64,000 nucleotides of DNA from Oscillospiraceae bacterium (GCA_015067495.1 SVMI01000001.1:186001-250000); one strand, 5' to 3'; shown: positions 50,205 through 60,424, numbered from the stretch's first letter. Notes: generated from the sequence alone by a model not told the origin. A program made the numbers and translations.

Positions 50205-52037
50205 TTACTGCTCCTGTGCGCGCTTTTTCATCAGCTCGCGCATGCGCTGGCTGTGATCCAGCTCCCGCTTGCGGATGCGCAGGCTCTTGGGGGTGCATTC
50301 CAAAAGCTCGTCGTCTGCCAAAAATTCAAGGCACTGCTCCAGCGAATAGATCCGGGGCGTGGTCAGGCGCAACGCCTCGTCCGAGCCGGAGGCACGCATG
50401 TTGGTCAGCTGCTTCTTCTTGCAGACGTTGACGTTCATATCCTCGTTGCGGCTGCAGATGCCAACCACCATGCCCGCATACACCGGCGTACCCGGTCCGA
50501 TGAACAGCGCACCGCGCTCCTGCGCTGCGGCAAGACCGTAGGTGCAGGCTTCGCCCGTTTCAAAGGACACCAGAGAGCCGTACTGACGTCGCTCGATCTC
50601 GCCCTTCATGGGTGCGTAGCTGTCAAGAACGGAGGACATGATGCCCTCGCCCCGGGTGTCGGTCAAAAATTCGCTGCGATAGCCGAAAAGACCTCTGGAG
50701 GGAACGAGAAATTCCAAGCGGTAACGGTTGCCCATAGGGGTCATGCCCAAAAGGTCGCCCTTGCGCTTGCCCATCTTTTCGATGACCGCGCCCATACATT
50801 CCTCGGGAACGTCCGCGACCATTCGCTCCATCGGCTCGCAGAGCTTGCCGTCGATCAGCTTGGTCAGCACGCGGGGGGTGGAAACGGAGAACTCAAAGCC
50901 CTCCCGGCGCATCGTCTCCATCAGGATGGAAAGGTGCATCTCACCGCGACCGGCAACATTAAAAGCATCGGTGCTGGCTTCGGTCACGTGCAGGGAAACA
51001 TCCTTCAAAAGCTCCTTTTCCAGACGGTCGCGCAGGTTGCGGGAGGTGACGAACTTGCCCTCCTTGCCCGCGAAGGGAGAATCGTTGACGGCAAAGGTCA
51101 TTTCAATGGTGGGATCGGAGATCTTCACAAAGGGCAGAGGCTGCACGTGCAGCGGATCGCAGAGGGTTCTGCCGATGGTGATCTCGGACATGCCGGACAA
51201 CGCCACGATCTCGCCGGCGGAGGCGGACTGAATGGGAGCTTTGCCCAGTCCGTCGAAGGCATACAGCGCCACCACCTTGCCCTTTTGCTTCAGCGCGGGG
51301 TCGTGGTAGTCGCAGATGGTGACCTCCTGATTGACCTTGATCGTACCCTGCTCGATACGACCGATGGCAATTCTGCCCACATAGTCATTATAATCAATGG
51401 AGGATACCAACAGCTGCAGCGGGGCGTTTTCGTCGCCCTGCGGGGCGTCGATATAGTTGACGATGGTCTCGAACAGCGGGGTCAGATCCTTACCCGACTC
51501 CTCGGGAGAGTAGCTTGCCGTACCCTGACGGCCGGAGCAGAAAACGGTGGGGGAGTTAAACTGCTCATCGGTAGCCTCCAGCTCCAGAAGCAGCTCCAAA
51601 ACCTCGTCCATGACCTCGTGGATGCGGGCATCGGGCTTGTCCACCTTGTTGACAGCCACGATGACCTTATGACCCAGCTCCAGTGCCTTTTGCAGCACAA
51701 AACGGGTCTGAGGCATAGGGCCTTCCGCCGCGTCCACCAGCAGAATGACACCGTTGACCATCTTCAGAATGCGCTCCACCTCACCGCCGAAGTCGGCGTG
51801 ACCGGGGGTATCCACGATGTTGATCTTGTAATCCTTATAGGTAACGGCGGTGTTTTTCGCCAGAATGGTGATGCCGCGCTCCCGTTCCAAGTCGCCGGAG
51901 TCCATGACCCGGTCTTGGGTTGCCTGATTTTCACGGTAGATGCCGCCCTGCTTCAAAAGCTCGTCGACCAACGTGGTCTTGCCGTGGTCAACGTGGGCGA
52001 TGATGGCAATATTACGGATTTTTTCCTGAGATGCCAT
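50205..52037 (-). CDS. typA: Ribosome-associated GTPase TypA/BipA
   Basis: TypA is an EF-G-like translational GTPase involved in 50S assembly and stress growth. The 610-residue protein has G1 AHVDHGKTTLVD, G2/G3 including DTPGHADFGGEVER, G4 NKVDKPDAR, EF-G-like domains and the TypA-specific C-terminal domain. The ATG at 52037 is used because AAAGGAGCTGGATTTT precedes it and MASQEKIRNIAIIAHVD fits the family. Own promoter; monocistronic. Confidence 0.97.
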   Translation of the reverse strand: MASQEKIRNIAIIAHVDHGKTTLVDELLKQGGIYRENQATQDRVMDSGDLERERGITILAKNTAVTYKDYKINIVDTPGHADFGGEVERILKMVNGVILLVDAAEGPMPQTRFVLQKALELGHKVIVAVNKVDKPDARIHEVMDEVLELLLELEATDEQFNSPTVFCSGRQGTASYSPEESGKDLTPLFETIVNYIDAPQGDENAPLQLLVSSIDYNDYVGRIAIGRIEQGTIKVNQEVTICDYHDPALKQKGKVVALYAFDGLGKAPIQSASAGEIVALSGMSEITIGRTLCDPLHVQPLPFVKISDPTIEMTFAVNDSPFAGKEGKFVTSRNLRDRLEKELLKDVSLHVTEASTDAFNVAGRGEMHLSILMETMRREGFEFSVSTPRVLTKLIDGKLCEPMERMVADVPEECMGAVIEKMGKRKGDLLGMTPMGNRYRLEFLVPSRGLFGYRSEFLTDTRGEGIMSSVLDSYAPMKGEIERRQYGSLVSFETGEACTYGLAAAQERGALFIGPGTPVYAGMVVGICSRNEDMNVNVCKKKQLTNMRASGSDEALRLTTPRIYSLEQCLEFLADDELLECTPKSLRIRKRELDHSQRMRELMKKRAQEQ

Positions 52038-52080
52038 AAAATCCAGCTCCTTTGTATTTTGGATTTCTTTTAACCTTAAA

Positions 52081-52109
52081 AATATACCACATCCACAAAA
52101 AGAATGCAA
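52081..52109 (-). promoter_or_regulatory. typA promoter
   Basis: Minus strand: -35 TTGCAT (52104-52109), 17 bp, -10 TATATT (52081-52086). Confidence 0.75.
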
Positions 52110-52179
52110 TATTTTTGGTGAAAATTCCAAAGGAATTCTGCATTGCTGCCCCGGGCAACAGCCCCAACTTTGGCAAATC

Positions 52180-52208
52180 TTGACGAATACGGTCGGCTGT
52201 GGTAAGAT
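52180..52208 (+). promoter_or_regulatory. Promoter of the O-antigen-ligase-like gene
   Basis: -35 TTGACG (52180-52185), 17 bp, -10 TAAGAT (52203-52208). Confidence 0.65.
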
Positions 52209-52295
52209 GTTCAAAACCGGGACAGCTGTGCCGTTGCGGTTTTGCAGGCTTGATGAAAGATCGAACAGGGGATTTTTCCCCGGAGTATTTGAAAA

Positions 52296-53753
52296 ATGGA
52301 ACAGATAACCGCTTCTTCAGACAAGACCGAAACGAATTTCATAACCCGCTTGCAGGCACTTCCCGTCTGCAAGCGGATCAACACCTTTCTCCTTTCGCCG
52401 TACTATTTCTTCCTGATCGGCGCGCTGACGGTATTGTCCAGCGTTTTTTCCGCAGAGCTGGCGGTGTACAGCATCTTTATTCTGATCGGTGTGTATATCT
52501 GCTTTTGCGGCAGGGACTTTCTGGCGCTGATCCCCATTGTGATCTGCTGCTATATCTCGCCATCCATAGGCAACAATCCCGGAAAGAGCGAAAATTCCAT
52601 CTTCTACGGCGAAAGCGGCATTTATCTGGTGTGCATTGCGGCGGTGTTTGCCCTTTCACTCATCCTGCGGCTGTGTATCGATCCTGAGTTTGGCGGAAAG
52701 AAATTTCTGCGGGCGAAGCGCAAGCTGCTGCCGGGTATGCTGATCCTTGGCGGTGCTTACTTGCTGGGCGGTGCGTTCAGCGGTCGCTACTTTGATCATG
52801 GCATCGGAAATATCCGCTTTGCCGCGATTCAGTTTGCGTCGATCTTCGGAATGTACTATCTGTTTACCGGCGCGGTAAACTGGCACAGAGCGCGAAGAGG
52901 CTACTTGGCTTGGACGGGCTTGTGCGTCGGTTTTTCCCTGTTGTTCCAGCTGGGAAATATTTACATTACCAATCATGTCATCGTCAACGGTGTGATCCGA
53001 CGGGTATATATCTACAGCGGTTGGGGCAACTATAACGGCATAGGCGCATTGCTGGCGATGATGATCCCCTTTGCCTTCCAGCTGGCAACCATCCGGCGGA
53101 GAAACTGGATCTATCACCTGTGTGCATTGCTCTTTTTGCTGGGTACGATCTTCACCTGTTCCCGGAGCGCGATTCTGGTCGCGGCGGTGACGTATATCCT
53201 GTCCTACGGTCTTTTGGTGTATAAGGATCTGCATACCAAGAGCAGCATGGTGATGCATTTTGTCATGTTGATCCTGATTTTGCTGCTGTATTTGTTTTTC
53301 CGCGATGAGCTGCGCCGTCTGTTTCGGGATCTGATCGACCGGGGCATGGATTCGTCCGGCCGTGACGAGATTTACAAAGCGGGATTAAAGCAGTTTTTGG
53401 AGTTCCCCGTTTTTGGCGGAAGCTTCTATCCTGTGAATTATCCGTTCTATGAATCCGCGGGAATCGAGGCGTATACCTCCTTCTTCCCGGCACGGTGGCA
53501 TAATACAGTGGTGCAGATACTGGCATCCTGCGGCTGCGTGGGCATGGCAGCCTATGTCTATCACCGGGTGGGAACGGTAAAGATGTTCTGTCAGAATCCT
53601 TCCGTAGGCAAGGTGTTCATCGCTTTGAGCATTTTGACCTTACTGGGTACCTGTTTAATGGATAGCCATCTGTTTAATGTGGGACCGACTTTGTTTTATT
53701 CCATGGCTTTGGCTTTTGCGGAAAAAGCGGATGTCCGCTTGGATTCATGGTAA
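52296..53753 (+). CDS. O-antigen ligase / polymerase-like membrane protein
   Basis: A 485-residue polytopic protein with about eleven membrane helices. A conserved TCSRSAILVAAV segment and a central extracellular loop with RDEIYKAGLKQFLEFPVFGGSF fit the Wzy_C/O-antigen-ligase superfamily. In Gram-positives such proteins polymerise or transfer surface polysaccharide. The gene stands alone, without neighbouring glycosyltransferases, so the polymer is unknown. GGAGTATTTGAAAA precedes the ATG. Confidence 0.78.
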   Translation: MEQITASSDKTETNFITRLQALPVCKRINTFLLSPYYFFLIGALTVLSSVFSAELAVYSIFILIGVYICFCGRDFLALIPIVICCYISPSIGNNPGKSENSIFYGESGIYLVCIAAVFALSLILRLCIDPEFGGKKFLRAKRKLLPGMLILGGAYLLGGAFSGRYFDHGIGNIRFAAIQFASIFGMYYLFTGAVNWHRARRGYLAWTGLCVGFSLLFQLGNIYITNHVIVNGVIRRVYIYSGWGNYNGIGALLAMMIPFAFQLATIRRRNWIYHLCALLFLLGTIFTCSRSAILVAAVTYILSYGLLVYKDLHTKSSMVMHFVMLILILLLYLFFRDELRRLFRDLIDRGMDSSGRDEIYKAGLKQFLEFPVFGGSFYPVNYPFYESAGIEAYTSFFPARWHNTVVQILASCGCVGMAAYVYHRVGTVKMFCQNPSVGKVFIALSILTLLGTCLMDSHLFNVGPTLFYSMALAFAEKADVRLDSW

Positions 53754-53758
53754 CGATG

Positions 53759-53795
53759 ACCCGCCGGGAGGGGAAACCCATCCCGGCGGGTTTTG
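53759..53795 (+). terminator. Terminator of the O-antigen-ligase-like gene
   Basis: 11-bp stem ACCCGCCGGGA / TCCCGGCGGGT with an 11-nt loop, then TTTGC. Confidence 0.8.
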
Positions 53796-53869
53796 CATAC
53801 CCCTGCTTTCATGGCGATATAAACGAAAGAAAAACGGGCAACCGTGCGTTTCTTTATACATCTCGCCAC

Positions 53870-53898
53870 TTGACCGAAGGGAACCCTTATGTTATATT
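53870..53898 (+). promoter_or_regulatory. Promoter of the YitT-family gene
   Basis: -35 TTGACC (53870-53875), 17 bp, -10 TATATT (53893-53898). Confidence 0.75.
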
Positions 53899-53942
53899 TA
53901 TGGGTAATAAACCTGCAAATTTCGCTTGCGAAGGAGTTTGTT

Positions 53943-54857
53943 ATGAACAGATGGAAAAAGGTGCTGACGTACCTCGTCGTCATCGCGATGGCGTGCATCA
54001 ACGCGGTCAATTATAAGCTGTTTGTCTTCCCTAATCAGTTTGCTCCGTCGGGTCTGAACGGTCTTTGCACCATGTTCCAGTACGTGACAAAGCTGAACAT
54101 GGGCTACCTGAACCTGCTGCTGAATCTGCCGCTGGCGATCGCGGTGTTTTTCAAGGTCAGCCGTTCGCTGGCACTGCGGTCGATGACCTATGTGCTTAGC
54201 TTTTCCGTTATGCTGGTGCTTTTTGACTATGTGGACTTCTCCGCATTCGCCTACAGCACCGCAAGCTCTACCATTTTAGGACCTTTGGTGGCAGGCATCA
54301 TCTACGGCACCATCAGCTCGGTGCTTCTGAAGGCGGGTGCTTATGCCGGCGGCACGGATTTTGTGGCATCCCTGATCCACAAATCCCGCCCGGATTTCAA
54401 CTTCTTCTACACCGTGTTTGCCATGAATGTGGTGGTGGCGTGCATTTCCTACTTCGTCTACGATTTCAAGCTCGAGCCGGTTCTGATGTGCATCCTCTAC
54501 AGCTTCACCACCAGCACCATCATCGACCGCTCCAACAAGTCCGGCCGCAGCGCGGTGCGCTTTGAGATCATTACCGATCACCCCGATGAGCTGTCCAGAG
54601 CCATCATTGAGCAGCTGCACCACAGTGCCACCATGATCCCCGGCAAGGGCATCTACAAGGGCAAGGAGACGAACATCCTCATTTGCATCGTCAACAAGCC
54701 GCAGGCGGCATCCATGGCAGCCATCATCCAGTCCATCCCCGGCACTTTTGCCGTCTGCAGTCAGGTCAGCGAGGTCATGGGCAACTTCAAACGCCTTGAC
54801 AACCGCAATCAGCGGGAGCTGCAGCTGCTGGACAAGGGCGACGGTACCGGTATTTGA
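53943..54857 (+). CDS. YitT-family membrane protein (DUF2179)
   Basis: A 304-residue protein with five or so membrane helices (about 5-185) including the family glycine stretch LKAGAYAGGTDFVASLI. A C-terminal cytoplasmic DUF2179 domain follows (about 215-300: ITDHPDELSRAIIEQLHHSATMI). Transport function is suspected but unproven. GAAGGAGTTTGTT precedes the ATG at 53943. guaB follows 38 bp later, possibly co-transcribed. Confidence 0.9.
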   Translation: MNRWKKVLTYLVVIAMACINAVNYKLFVFPNQFAPSGLNGLCTMFQYVTKLNMGYLNLLLNLPLAIAVFFKVSRSLALRSMTYVLSFSVMLVLFDYVDFSAFAYSTASSTILGPLVAGIIYGTISSVLLKAGAYAGGTDFVASLIHKSRPDFNFFYTVFAMNVVVACISYFVYDFKLEPVLMCILYSFTTSTIIDRSNKSGRSAVRFEIITDHPDELSRAIIEQLHHSATMIPGKGIYKGKETNILICIVNKPQAASMAAIIQSIPGTFAVCSQVSEVMGNFKRLDNRNQRELQLLDKGDGTGI

Positions 54858-54895
54858 GTCAAAATTTTTATAATTCATAAAGGAGGACGACCCCC

Positions 54896-56401
54896 ATGGC
54901 GTTTTATTACTCGGAGCCAAGCCACACCTTCAGCGAATATCTCCTGATCCCCGGCTACACCTCGGAAGATTGCATTCCCAACAATGTCAGTCTGCGCACG
55001 CCCCTGACCAAGTACCGCAAGGGTGAGGAAGAGCCTGCCATCAGTCTGAATATTCCCATGGTTTCCGCCATCATGCAGTCCGTGTCCAACGACACCCTCG
55101 CCATCGCATTGGCGAAGGAAGGCGGTCTGAGCTTCATTTTCGGTTCTCAGTCCATCGAGTCCCAGGCAGCCATGGTCGCCAGAGTCAAGGGTCACAAGGC
55201 AGGCTTCGTGGTCTCCGCCTCCAATCTGACACCTGAAAACACACTTGCTGACGTGTTGGCACTGAAGGAGAGCAACGGCTTCTCCACCGTCGCCATCACC
55301 GAGGACGGCAGCGCAAACGGTAAGCTCTTGGGCATCGTCACCAGCCGTGACTACCGCATTTCCCGCATGGATCCCTCTGAGAAGGTGGCTTCCTTCATGA
55401 CCCCCATCGAAAAGATGGTGGTCGCTCCCGCGTACACCACCCTCAAGGCTGCCAATGACATCATCTGGGAGCATAAGCTCAACAGCCTGCCCATCGTGGA
55501 TGATGAGGGTCACCTGATGTACTTCGTTTTCCGCAAGGACTACGCCTCCCACAAGGCAAATCCCCAGGAGCTGCTGGACAGCAAGAAGCGTTATCTGGTG
55601 GGTGCGGGCATCAATACCCGGGACTACGCCACCCGTATTCCTGCGCTGCTGGAAGCAGGCGCGGATGTGCTGTGCATCGATTCCTCCGAGGGCTATACCT
55701 GCTGGCAGGAGAAGACCATCGCATGGGTGCGTGAGCATTACGGCGACTCTGTGAAGATCGGTGCGGGCAACGTGGTTGACCGTGACGGCTTCCTGTTCCT
55801 TGCAAAGGCGGGTGCTGACTTCGTCAAGGTGGGCATCGGCGGCGGTTCTATCTGCATCACCCGTGAGACCAAGGGCATCGGTCGCGGTCAGGCGACAGCT
55901 TTGATCGAGGTGGCAGCTGCCCGTGACGAATATTTTAAGGAAACGGGCATTTACGTGCCGATCTGCTCCGACGGCGGCATCGTCCACGACTATCACATGA
56001 CACTGGCACTGGCAATGGGTGCGGATTTCCTGATGCTGGGTCGCTATTTCGCCCGCTTCGACGAATCTCCCACGCCCAAGGTGCTGGTCAACGGCAGCTA
56101 CATGAAGGAGTACTGGGGCGAAGGCTCCAACCGCGCCCGCAACTGGCAGCGTTACGATCTGGGCGGTGCTTCCAAGCTGACCTTTGAGGAGGGCGTTGAC
56201 TCCTATGTTACCTATGCAGGCAGCCTTCGTGACAATGTGGAGGCGAGCCTTTATAAGGTCAAGTCCACCATGTGCAACTGCGGCGTGATCACCATTCCCG
56301 ACCTGCAGCGGGAAGCAAAGCTGACGCTGGTATCCTCCACCTCCATTGTTGAGGGTGGCTACCATGACGTCACCCTCCGGGCAACCCCCGGCAGTAAGTA
56401 A
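54896..56401 (+). CDS. guaB: IMP dehydrogenase
   Basis: GuaB oxidises IMP to XMP, the committed step of GMP synthesis. The 501-residue protein belongs to the variant beginning [23 protein letters not shown]. It has two CBS domains (about 95-220), the NAD/IMP-binding barrel, the catalytic cysteine loop [10 protein letters not shown], the DGGIVHDYH phosphate site and the mobile flap with [26 protein letters not shown] precedes the ATG. Its 3' side is the insertion locus of the Tn7-like element; IMPDH genes are known attachment genes for some Tn7-like transposons. Confidence 0.95.
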   Translation: MAFYYSEPSHTFSEYLLIPGYTSEDCIPNNVSLRTPLTKYRKGEEEPAISLNIPMVSAIMQSVSNDTLAIALAKEGGLSFIFGSQSIESQAAMVARVKGHKAGFVVSASNLTPENTLADVLALKESNGFSTVAITEDGSANGKLLGIVTSRDYRISRMDPSEKVASFMTPIEKMVVAPAYTTLKAANDIIWEHKLNSLPIVDDEGHLMYFVFRKDYASHKANPQELLDSKKRYLVGAGINTRDYATRIPALLEAGADVLCIDSSEGYTCWQEKTIAWVREHYGDSVKIGAGNVVDRDGFLFLAKAGADFVKVGIGGGSICITRETKGIGRGQATALIEVAAARDEYFKETGIYVPICSDGGIVHDYHMTLALAMGADFLMLGRYFARFDESPTPKVLVNGSYMKEYWGEGSNRARNWQRYDLGGASKLTFEEGVDSYVTYAGSLRDNVEASLYKVKSTMCNCGVITIPDLQREAKLTLVSSTSIVEGGYHDVTLRATPGSK

Positions 56402-56466
56402 AGAAAAAAACGGTATCGGGAAACAAACTCTTGCATCCTGATAAGAACAAAACTTTATAGCGTCTC

Positions 56467-56503
56467 GCAGCCTCATCGATTTTTCGGTGAGGCTGCTTTT
56501 TTT
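56467..56503 (+). terminator. guaB terminator
   Basis: Stem GCAGCCTCA...CGA / TCG.TGAGGCTGC around an ATTTT loop, followed by TTTTTTTG. Chromosomal sequence probably extends at least this far. Confidence 0.85.
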
Positions 56504-56582
56504 GCTGCGCAATGCCATTTTTTATCCCCCCATTATCCTATTTTTTGTTTTGCATAATACTTCTATGCGAAACCCAGACATA

Positions 56583-56984
56583 TGTAAGAACCCCATTTTA
56601 TGTCGGCAATAGTACGGATTTTAGCGGTTCCAACGCCAAAAATCACACAAATGCTGTTCAAACATAAGTATGGTCGGACTTAAGTTTGCTCGGGCAAAAG
56701 TAAGCCTGCGCATAGTAGTATAATGCAAGAAATAGAAGAGGAATATGGTTGAATTAAGACCGGGCCCCACGCTGCGGAAATTTGTTCTTCAGAGGATGAG
56801 TGGGAGTGTGGGTTATCATACTGCGTTTGCCAAAAGCAAAAAACGGGGAACAAAAACGGGGATTTGGGCAGGTTTTGCGGTCTCATCGATTAAAAAACGG
56901 GAAAATCCCCCGCTTTTGCGGATGTATTTTCAAAAAACGGGGATTTCAAGATAAAAAACGGGGAAACCCAAGGAGGATACTCGC
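56583..56984. other. Candidate left end and repeat array of the Tn7-like element
   Basis: No gene in this stretch. Five direct copies of AAAAACGGG(G)A lie at 56838-56849, 56852-56863, 56892-56904, 56932-56943 and 56953-56964. One inverted, diverged copy (TCCCCCGCTTTT) lies at about 56907. They are candidates for transposase-binding sites. A 5'-TGT terminus could be TGTAAGAACCCC at 56583 or TGTCGGCAATAG at 56601. The exact end cannot be fixed without the right end, which is outside the window. Confidence 0.45.
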
Positions 56985-57359
56985 ATGAGAAACGATAAGA
57001 ACCACGCCGGACGCTGCACCAAGCAGACCTTCAGCAAGCACCCAGGTGTCTGCCGGACGTTTAGCCCGCTACAGCTTGCCTATGCACAACAGTTGGAAGA
57101 AGACTTAGGCATAAAGGAGTTCCGTAGCAATGTGCCATTACAGGACTTCCCTCTGACCGACGGCTCATACACAACGGATTTCTTATACACAAGGTCTGAC
57201 GGAGATATGGCGGTGCGGGAATGCGTCTACCGCAAGAAGCTATCCCTTCCCCGGACCGGGCAGCTTTTGGATGCCAGCCGGGATTATTGGCTCCGGCACG
57301 GGATTACCGATTGGGCTATCGTGATTGAGACGGAGGACAGCGCCAATGCAGAAGAATGA
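56985..57359 (+). CDS. tnsA: TnsA-like endonuclease of a Tn7-like transposon
   Basis: TnsA cuts the 5' ends of the element so that, with TnsB, transposition is cut-and-paste. The 124-residue protein has the features of a TnsA catalytic domain: LEEDLGIKEFRSNVPLQDFPL, the PD-like strand YTTDFLY, and a following ECVYRKK strand with acidic/lysine residues. E. coli TnsA is about 270 residues, so this is a minimal form lacking the C-terminal TnsC-contact domain. AAGGAGGATACTCGC precedes the ATG. It overlaps tnsB by 14 bp. Confidence 0.78.
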   Translation: MRNDKNHAGRCTKQTFSKHPGVCRTFSPLQLAYAQQLEEDLGIKEFRSNVPLQDFPLTDGSYTTDFLYTRSDGDMAVRECVYRKKLSLPRTGQLLDASRDYWLRHGITDWAIVIETEDSANAEE

Positions 57360-59199
57360 TTTGCTCAAATGTGGCGATGCCTTAGTACGGGTGCTGGCTA
57401 TTGATGAAGACCGAGTTTTGATTATCGACTGCATCAGATTGGCGATGCCCCGATGGGCCCCCGCCAACAGCTTAAAAGGATGGGACCGGTGCGCCGAGGG
57501 CGAGTACCCTATCCCGGATGCCTGGCGGTTACGACCTGAAGAAGAAATAATGACAGAACAGCGAAAACTTATGCACGAGCGGTACACCCTTATTGCGCCG
57601 GTGCTTCCATTTATACACAAGGAGTCCATGCGGTCTGTCATAATTGCGCAAGTCGCAGAAATGAATGGCGTAAGCAAGCAAACCGTGCGGAAATACCTGT
57701 GCTTATACCTTGCAAGCCAGAAAATAGAGTCTCTGGCGCCGGGAAGCTTGTGTACAGAAAAGCCACTGTCCCCCGACGAGAAAAACTTCCGCTGGGCGTT
57801 GAACCGTTATTTTTATACACAACGGCGGCACACATTGACTACGACCTATACGCTTTTGCTTAAGGACCGATATACTGACGCAAATGGACATCTCGTGGAT
57901 GGATACCCACCATTCCACCGTTTCAGGTACTACTACCAAAAGACCCGGAATATTCGGAGAGAAATCGCAGGCAGAGAAAGTTATACAGCTTATCTGCGTG
58001 ACTACCGGCCCCTGCTGGGTGATGGCGTACAGGAGATAGCGCCTGCGCCGGGTGTTTGTATGCTCGACTCTACCGTTTGCGACATCTACTTGATTGACGA
58101 TAGTGGCAGCATCATAGGCAGACCCGTGCTTACTGCCTGTGTGGATGCATTCAGCGGAATGTGCTGCGGATATTCTCTTGGTTGGGAGGGCGGTGTATAC
58201 AGCCTGCGGGGGCTGATGCTTAACATCATTGCTGATAAAGTAGAGTGGTGTCGTGAGCGCGGCGTCTTCATTGAGCCGGAACAGTGGCCCAACTGTGGGT
58301 TGCCGGGGGTAATGATTTCCGATATGGGCAGCGAGTACATCTCAGAAACCTTCTCTTCAAACATTTCTGAACTCGGTGCAAAGGTCACATCGCTTCCGCC
58401 TGCACGCCCAGACCTCAAGAGCCGGGTTGAGAAGTTTTTTGATGTGGTCCAGCAACTGTACAAAAATCACCTAAAATGGAAAGGTGTCGTGGAACCGGAT
58501 TATCAAGAGCGGGGCGCGCGCGATTACAGGCTTGACGGAACGTTAACCCTACAGGAGTTTGAGAGAGTGCTACTGCATTGTATCGCGTACTACAATTTTC
58601 GGCGGATCGCCGAAAATTATCCGTACACAGAACCTATGTTGGAAGCACAAGTCAAGCCCAACGCCAGCAGCATATTTGCTTGGGGACTGACCCAGCCCGG
58701 AGCCAACTTTATTGATGTCACCCCGGAACAAGTGATAATGACGCTGCTGCCCCGTACTAAGGCTCGTTTTACCCGGAAAGGTCTGATTGTCAACGGTATT
58801 AGATACCGGAATGATGGCTACACCGAGCAATACCTTCGGGGCGGAGATGCTGTCGCTGCCTATAATCCCGATGATGTCACCCGGGTCTGGCTGCTGGAAA
58901 AGGGTGAGTATATCCCTTTCAAGCTGATAGAGCGCCGTTTCTCCGGAAAATCTCTGGATGGCGTAAAACAGATGAAGGCGGCGCAGAGTGAGCTGGTTCG
59001 TAGTGCCGCAGAGGAAGAACTGCAAGCGCAGATTGACCTGGCACAGCATATCGAGGTCATCGCCAATAAGCAGAGCAGTGCTGTCGGCATTAAGAACATC
59101 CGTCAATCCCGCCAGCGGGCACGAAACCAAACCCACATTGACTACGTAAAAGAAGTGCAAACCCATTCTGCGAAAAAGGAGGTCACCAACCATGAATAA
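57346..59199 (+). CDS. tnsB: TnsB-like DDE transposase
   Basis: TnsB binds the transposon ends and performs 3' end cleavage and strand transfer. The 617-residue protein has N-terminal helix-turn-helix regions (about 95-125, VSKQTVRKYL) and an RNase H/rve catalytic core. Its acidic triad is visible as Asp241 (LDSTVCD), Asp326 (SDMGSEY) and Glu362 (RVEKFF), with the D-35-E spacing of this superfamily. A Mu-type beta-barrel and a C-terminal tail (about 560-617) probably contact TnsC. GGAGGACAGCGCCA precedes the ATG, which lies inside the end of tnsA. Confidence 0.93.
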   Translation: MQKNDLLKCGDALVRVLAIDEDRVLIIDCIRLAMPRWAPANSLKGWDRCAEGEYPIPDAWRLRPEEEIMTEQRKLMHERYTLIAPVLPFIHKESMRSVIIAQVAEMNGVSKQTVRKYLCLYLASQKIESLAPGSLCTEKPLSPDEKNFRWALNRYFYTQRRHTLTTTYTLLLKDRYTDANGHLVDGYPPFHRFRYYYQKTRNIRREIAGRESYTAYLRDYRPLLGDGVQEIAPAPGVCMLDSTVCDIYLIDDSGSIIGRPVLTACVDAFSGMCCGYSLGWEGGVYSLRGLMLNIIADKVEWCRERGVFIEPEQWPNCGLPGVMISDMGSEYISETFSSNISELGAKVTSLPPARPDLKSRVEKFFDVVQQLYKNHLKWKGVVEPDYQERGARDYRLDGTLTLQEFERVLLHCIAYYNFRRIAENYPYTEPMLEAQVKPNASSIFAWGLTQPGANFIDVTPEQVIMTLLPRTKARFTRKGLIVNGIRYRNDGYTEQYLRGGDAVAAYNPDDVTRVWLLEKGEYIPFKLIERRFSGKSLDGVKQMKAAQSELVRSAAEEELQAQIDLAQHIEVIANKQSSAVGIKNIRQSRQRARNQTHIDYVKEVQTHSAKKEVTNHE

Positions 59200-60424
59200 T
59201 CTGATTGCCCAAATGCCGCCCATGCTCTACGGCAAGGAGCTGGATGAGGCACTGACTGTACTGCCACCTTATGACCCCGATATCATCCACGCGGATGCTG
59301 CTACCCGCTTGGTCGCTCTGTCAAACATTTATAGGGTGTTTCTCTCAAATTCGATGGCCCGGGAGATATACTCTAAATTGCACCTCGGATTGCTAAGGTC
59401 GTTGTCGAAAAAAGAGTCACCTCTGATGCCCCGGCAGTATGTTGAAAACCAAAAAGCTATCCAGATGGTGGAGAGCAGCGGTATTATCGGCGGCGCAGAC
59501 TCATTTACCATCATCGGTCCCAGCGGCATTGGAAAATCTACATCCATCAGCCGTAGTATCCAGCTTCTCAGCAAAACACCGGTTATCGTCACAGAGAAAC
59601 CCTACCGTCAGATTATCCCCTGTGTGATGGTACAGTGCCCCTTCGACTCGTCCGTAAAGGGTCTGTTGCTGGAAATCCTTCGAACGGTGGACGGTAAGTT
59701 GGGCAGCGATTACTGTGCCAAAGCCATCCATGCCCGGAACACCACGGTGGATACCCTCATCGGTAGCGTGTCCTCGGTCTGCATCAACCATGTGGGGCTG
59801 CTTGTGATTGACGAAATCCAGCATATCGTAGGCCAAAAGGCAGGCGGTGCCCTTGCCCGGTACCTGATGCAGCTCTTGAACTCAAGTGGTATTAGCGTTG
59901 CCATGGTGGGTACACCAAGCGTAATTCCCTTTATGTCCGGCGGTGAGTTTCAGCTGGCGCGGCGCACCCTTGGGCTATACTATGAGCCGATGGAATACGG
60001 TCAAGCCTTCCGGGATTTATGCACAACACTCTGGCGATACCAATATGTGAAGCACCGGGCGGAGCTGGACGAGCCTATGATGCATCGCCTATTTGATTTC
60101 TGTCAGGGGAATCCGTCGGTATTGGTTGGGTTACTACACGATGTTCAGGAGTGCAGTATCCTATCCGGGCGGGAGGATATTTCGTCTGATCTGCTGCACG
60201 CAGCATATCAGACGCGGTTGCGGATGCTGCACCAACACATCACGCCCGCCCGAAAGCCATCCACATCCAGAGTCAAGCAAACCGTCTCCATCCCCAAGGC
60301 AGAACCGGTGGAAGTACCGGAGCAGGTTTCCATTGCCGCCATCGTCAAGGACGCAAAGAAGGGAGCGCAGGATATCGTATCTTGTCTGAAAAGACAAATC
60401 CCGGTGGAGGAGGTCCCGGTATGA
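59192..60424 (+). CDS. tnsC: TnsC-like AAA+ target regulator
   Basis: TnsC polymerises on target DNA and links the targeting protein to the transposase. The 410-residue protein has Walker A GPSGIGKST (109-117), Walker B LLVIDE (203-208) and sensor region AMVGTPS. The Pro/Val-rich C-terminal extension (about 350-410) may contact TnsB or TniQ. It overlaps tnsB by 8 bp and tniQ by 4 bp, so the whole module is translationally coupled. Confidence 0.93.
   Translation: MNNLIAQMPPMLYGKELDEALTVLPPYDPDIIHADAATRLVALSNIYRVFLSNSMAREIYSKLHLGLLRSLSKKESPLMPRQYVENQKAIQMVESSGIIGGADSFTIIGPSGIGKSTSISRSIQLLSKTPVIVTEKPYRQIIPCVMVQCPFDSSVKGLLLEILRTVDGKLGSDYCAKAIHARNTTVDTLIGSVSSVCINHVGLLVIDEIQHIVGQKAGGALARYLMQLLNSSGISVAMVGTPSVIPFMSGGEFQLARRTLGLYYEPMEYGQAFRDLCTTLWRYQYVKHRAELDEPMMHRLFDFCQGNPSVLVGLLHDVQECSILSGREDISSDLLHAAYQTRLRMLHQHITPARKPSTSRVKQTVSIPKAEPVEVPEQVSIAAIVKDAKKGAQDIVSCLKRQIPVEEVPV

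Noticed and set aside
56838-56964. CRISPR array
   Set aside because: The repeats are only about 12 bp, unevenly spaced and partly inverted, with no spacers of constant length and no cas genes. No CRISPR array was found in the window, so the Tn7-like element shows no sign here of CRISPR guidance.
57346-60424. Tn5053/Tn402-type (TniA-TniB) element
   Set aside because: The transposase and ATPase would fit, but an overlapping upstream TnsA-like nuclease and absence of a resolvase gene favour a Tn7-like assignment.
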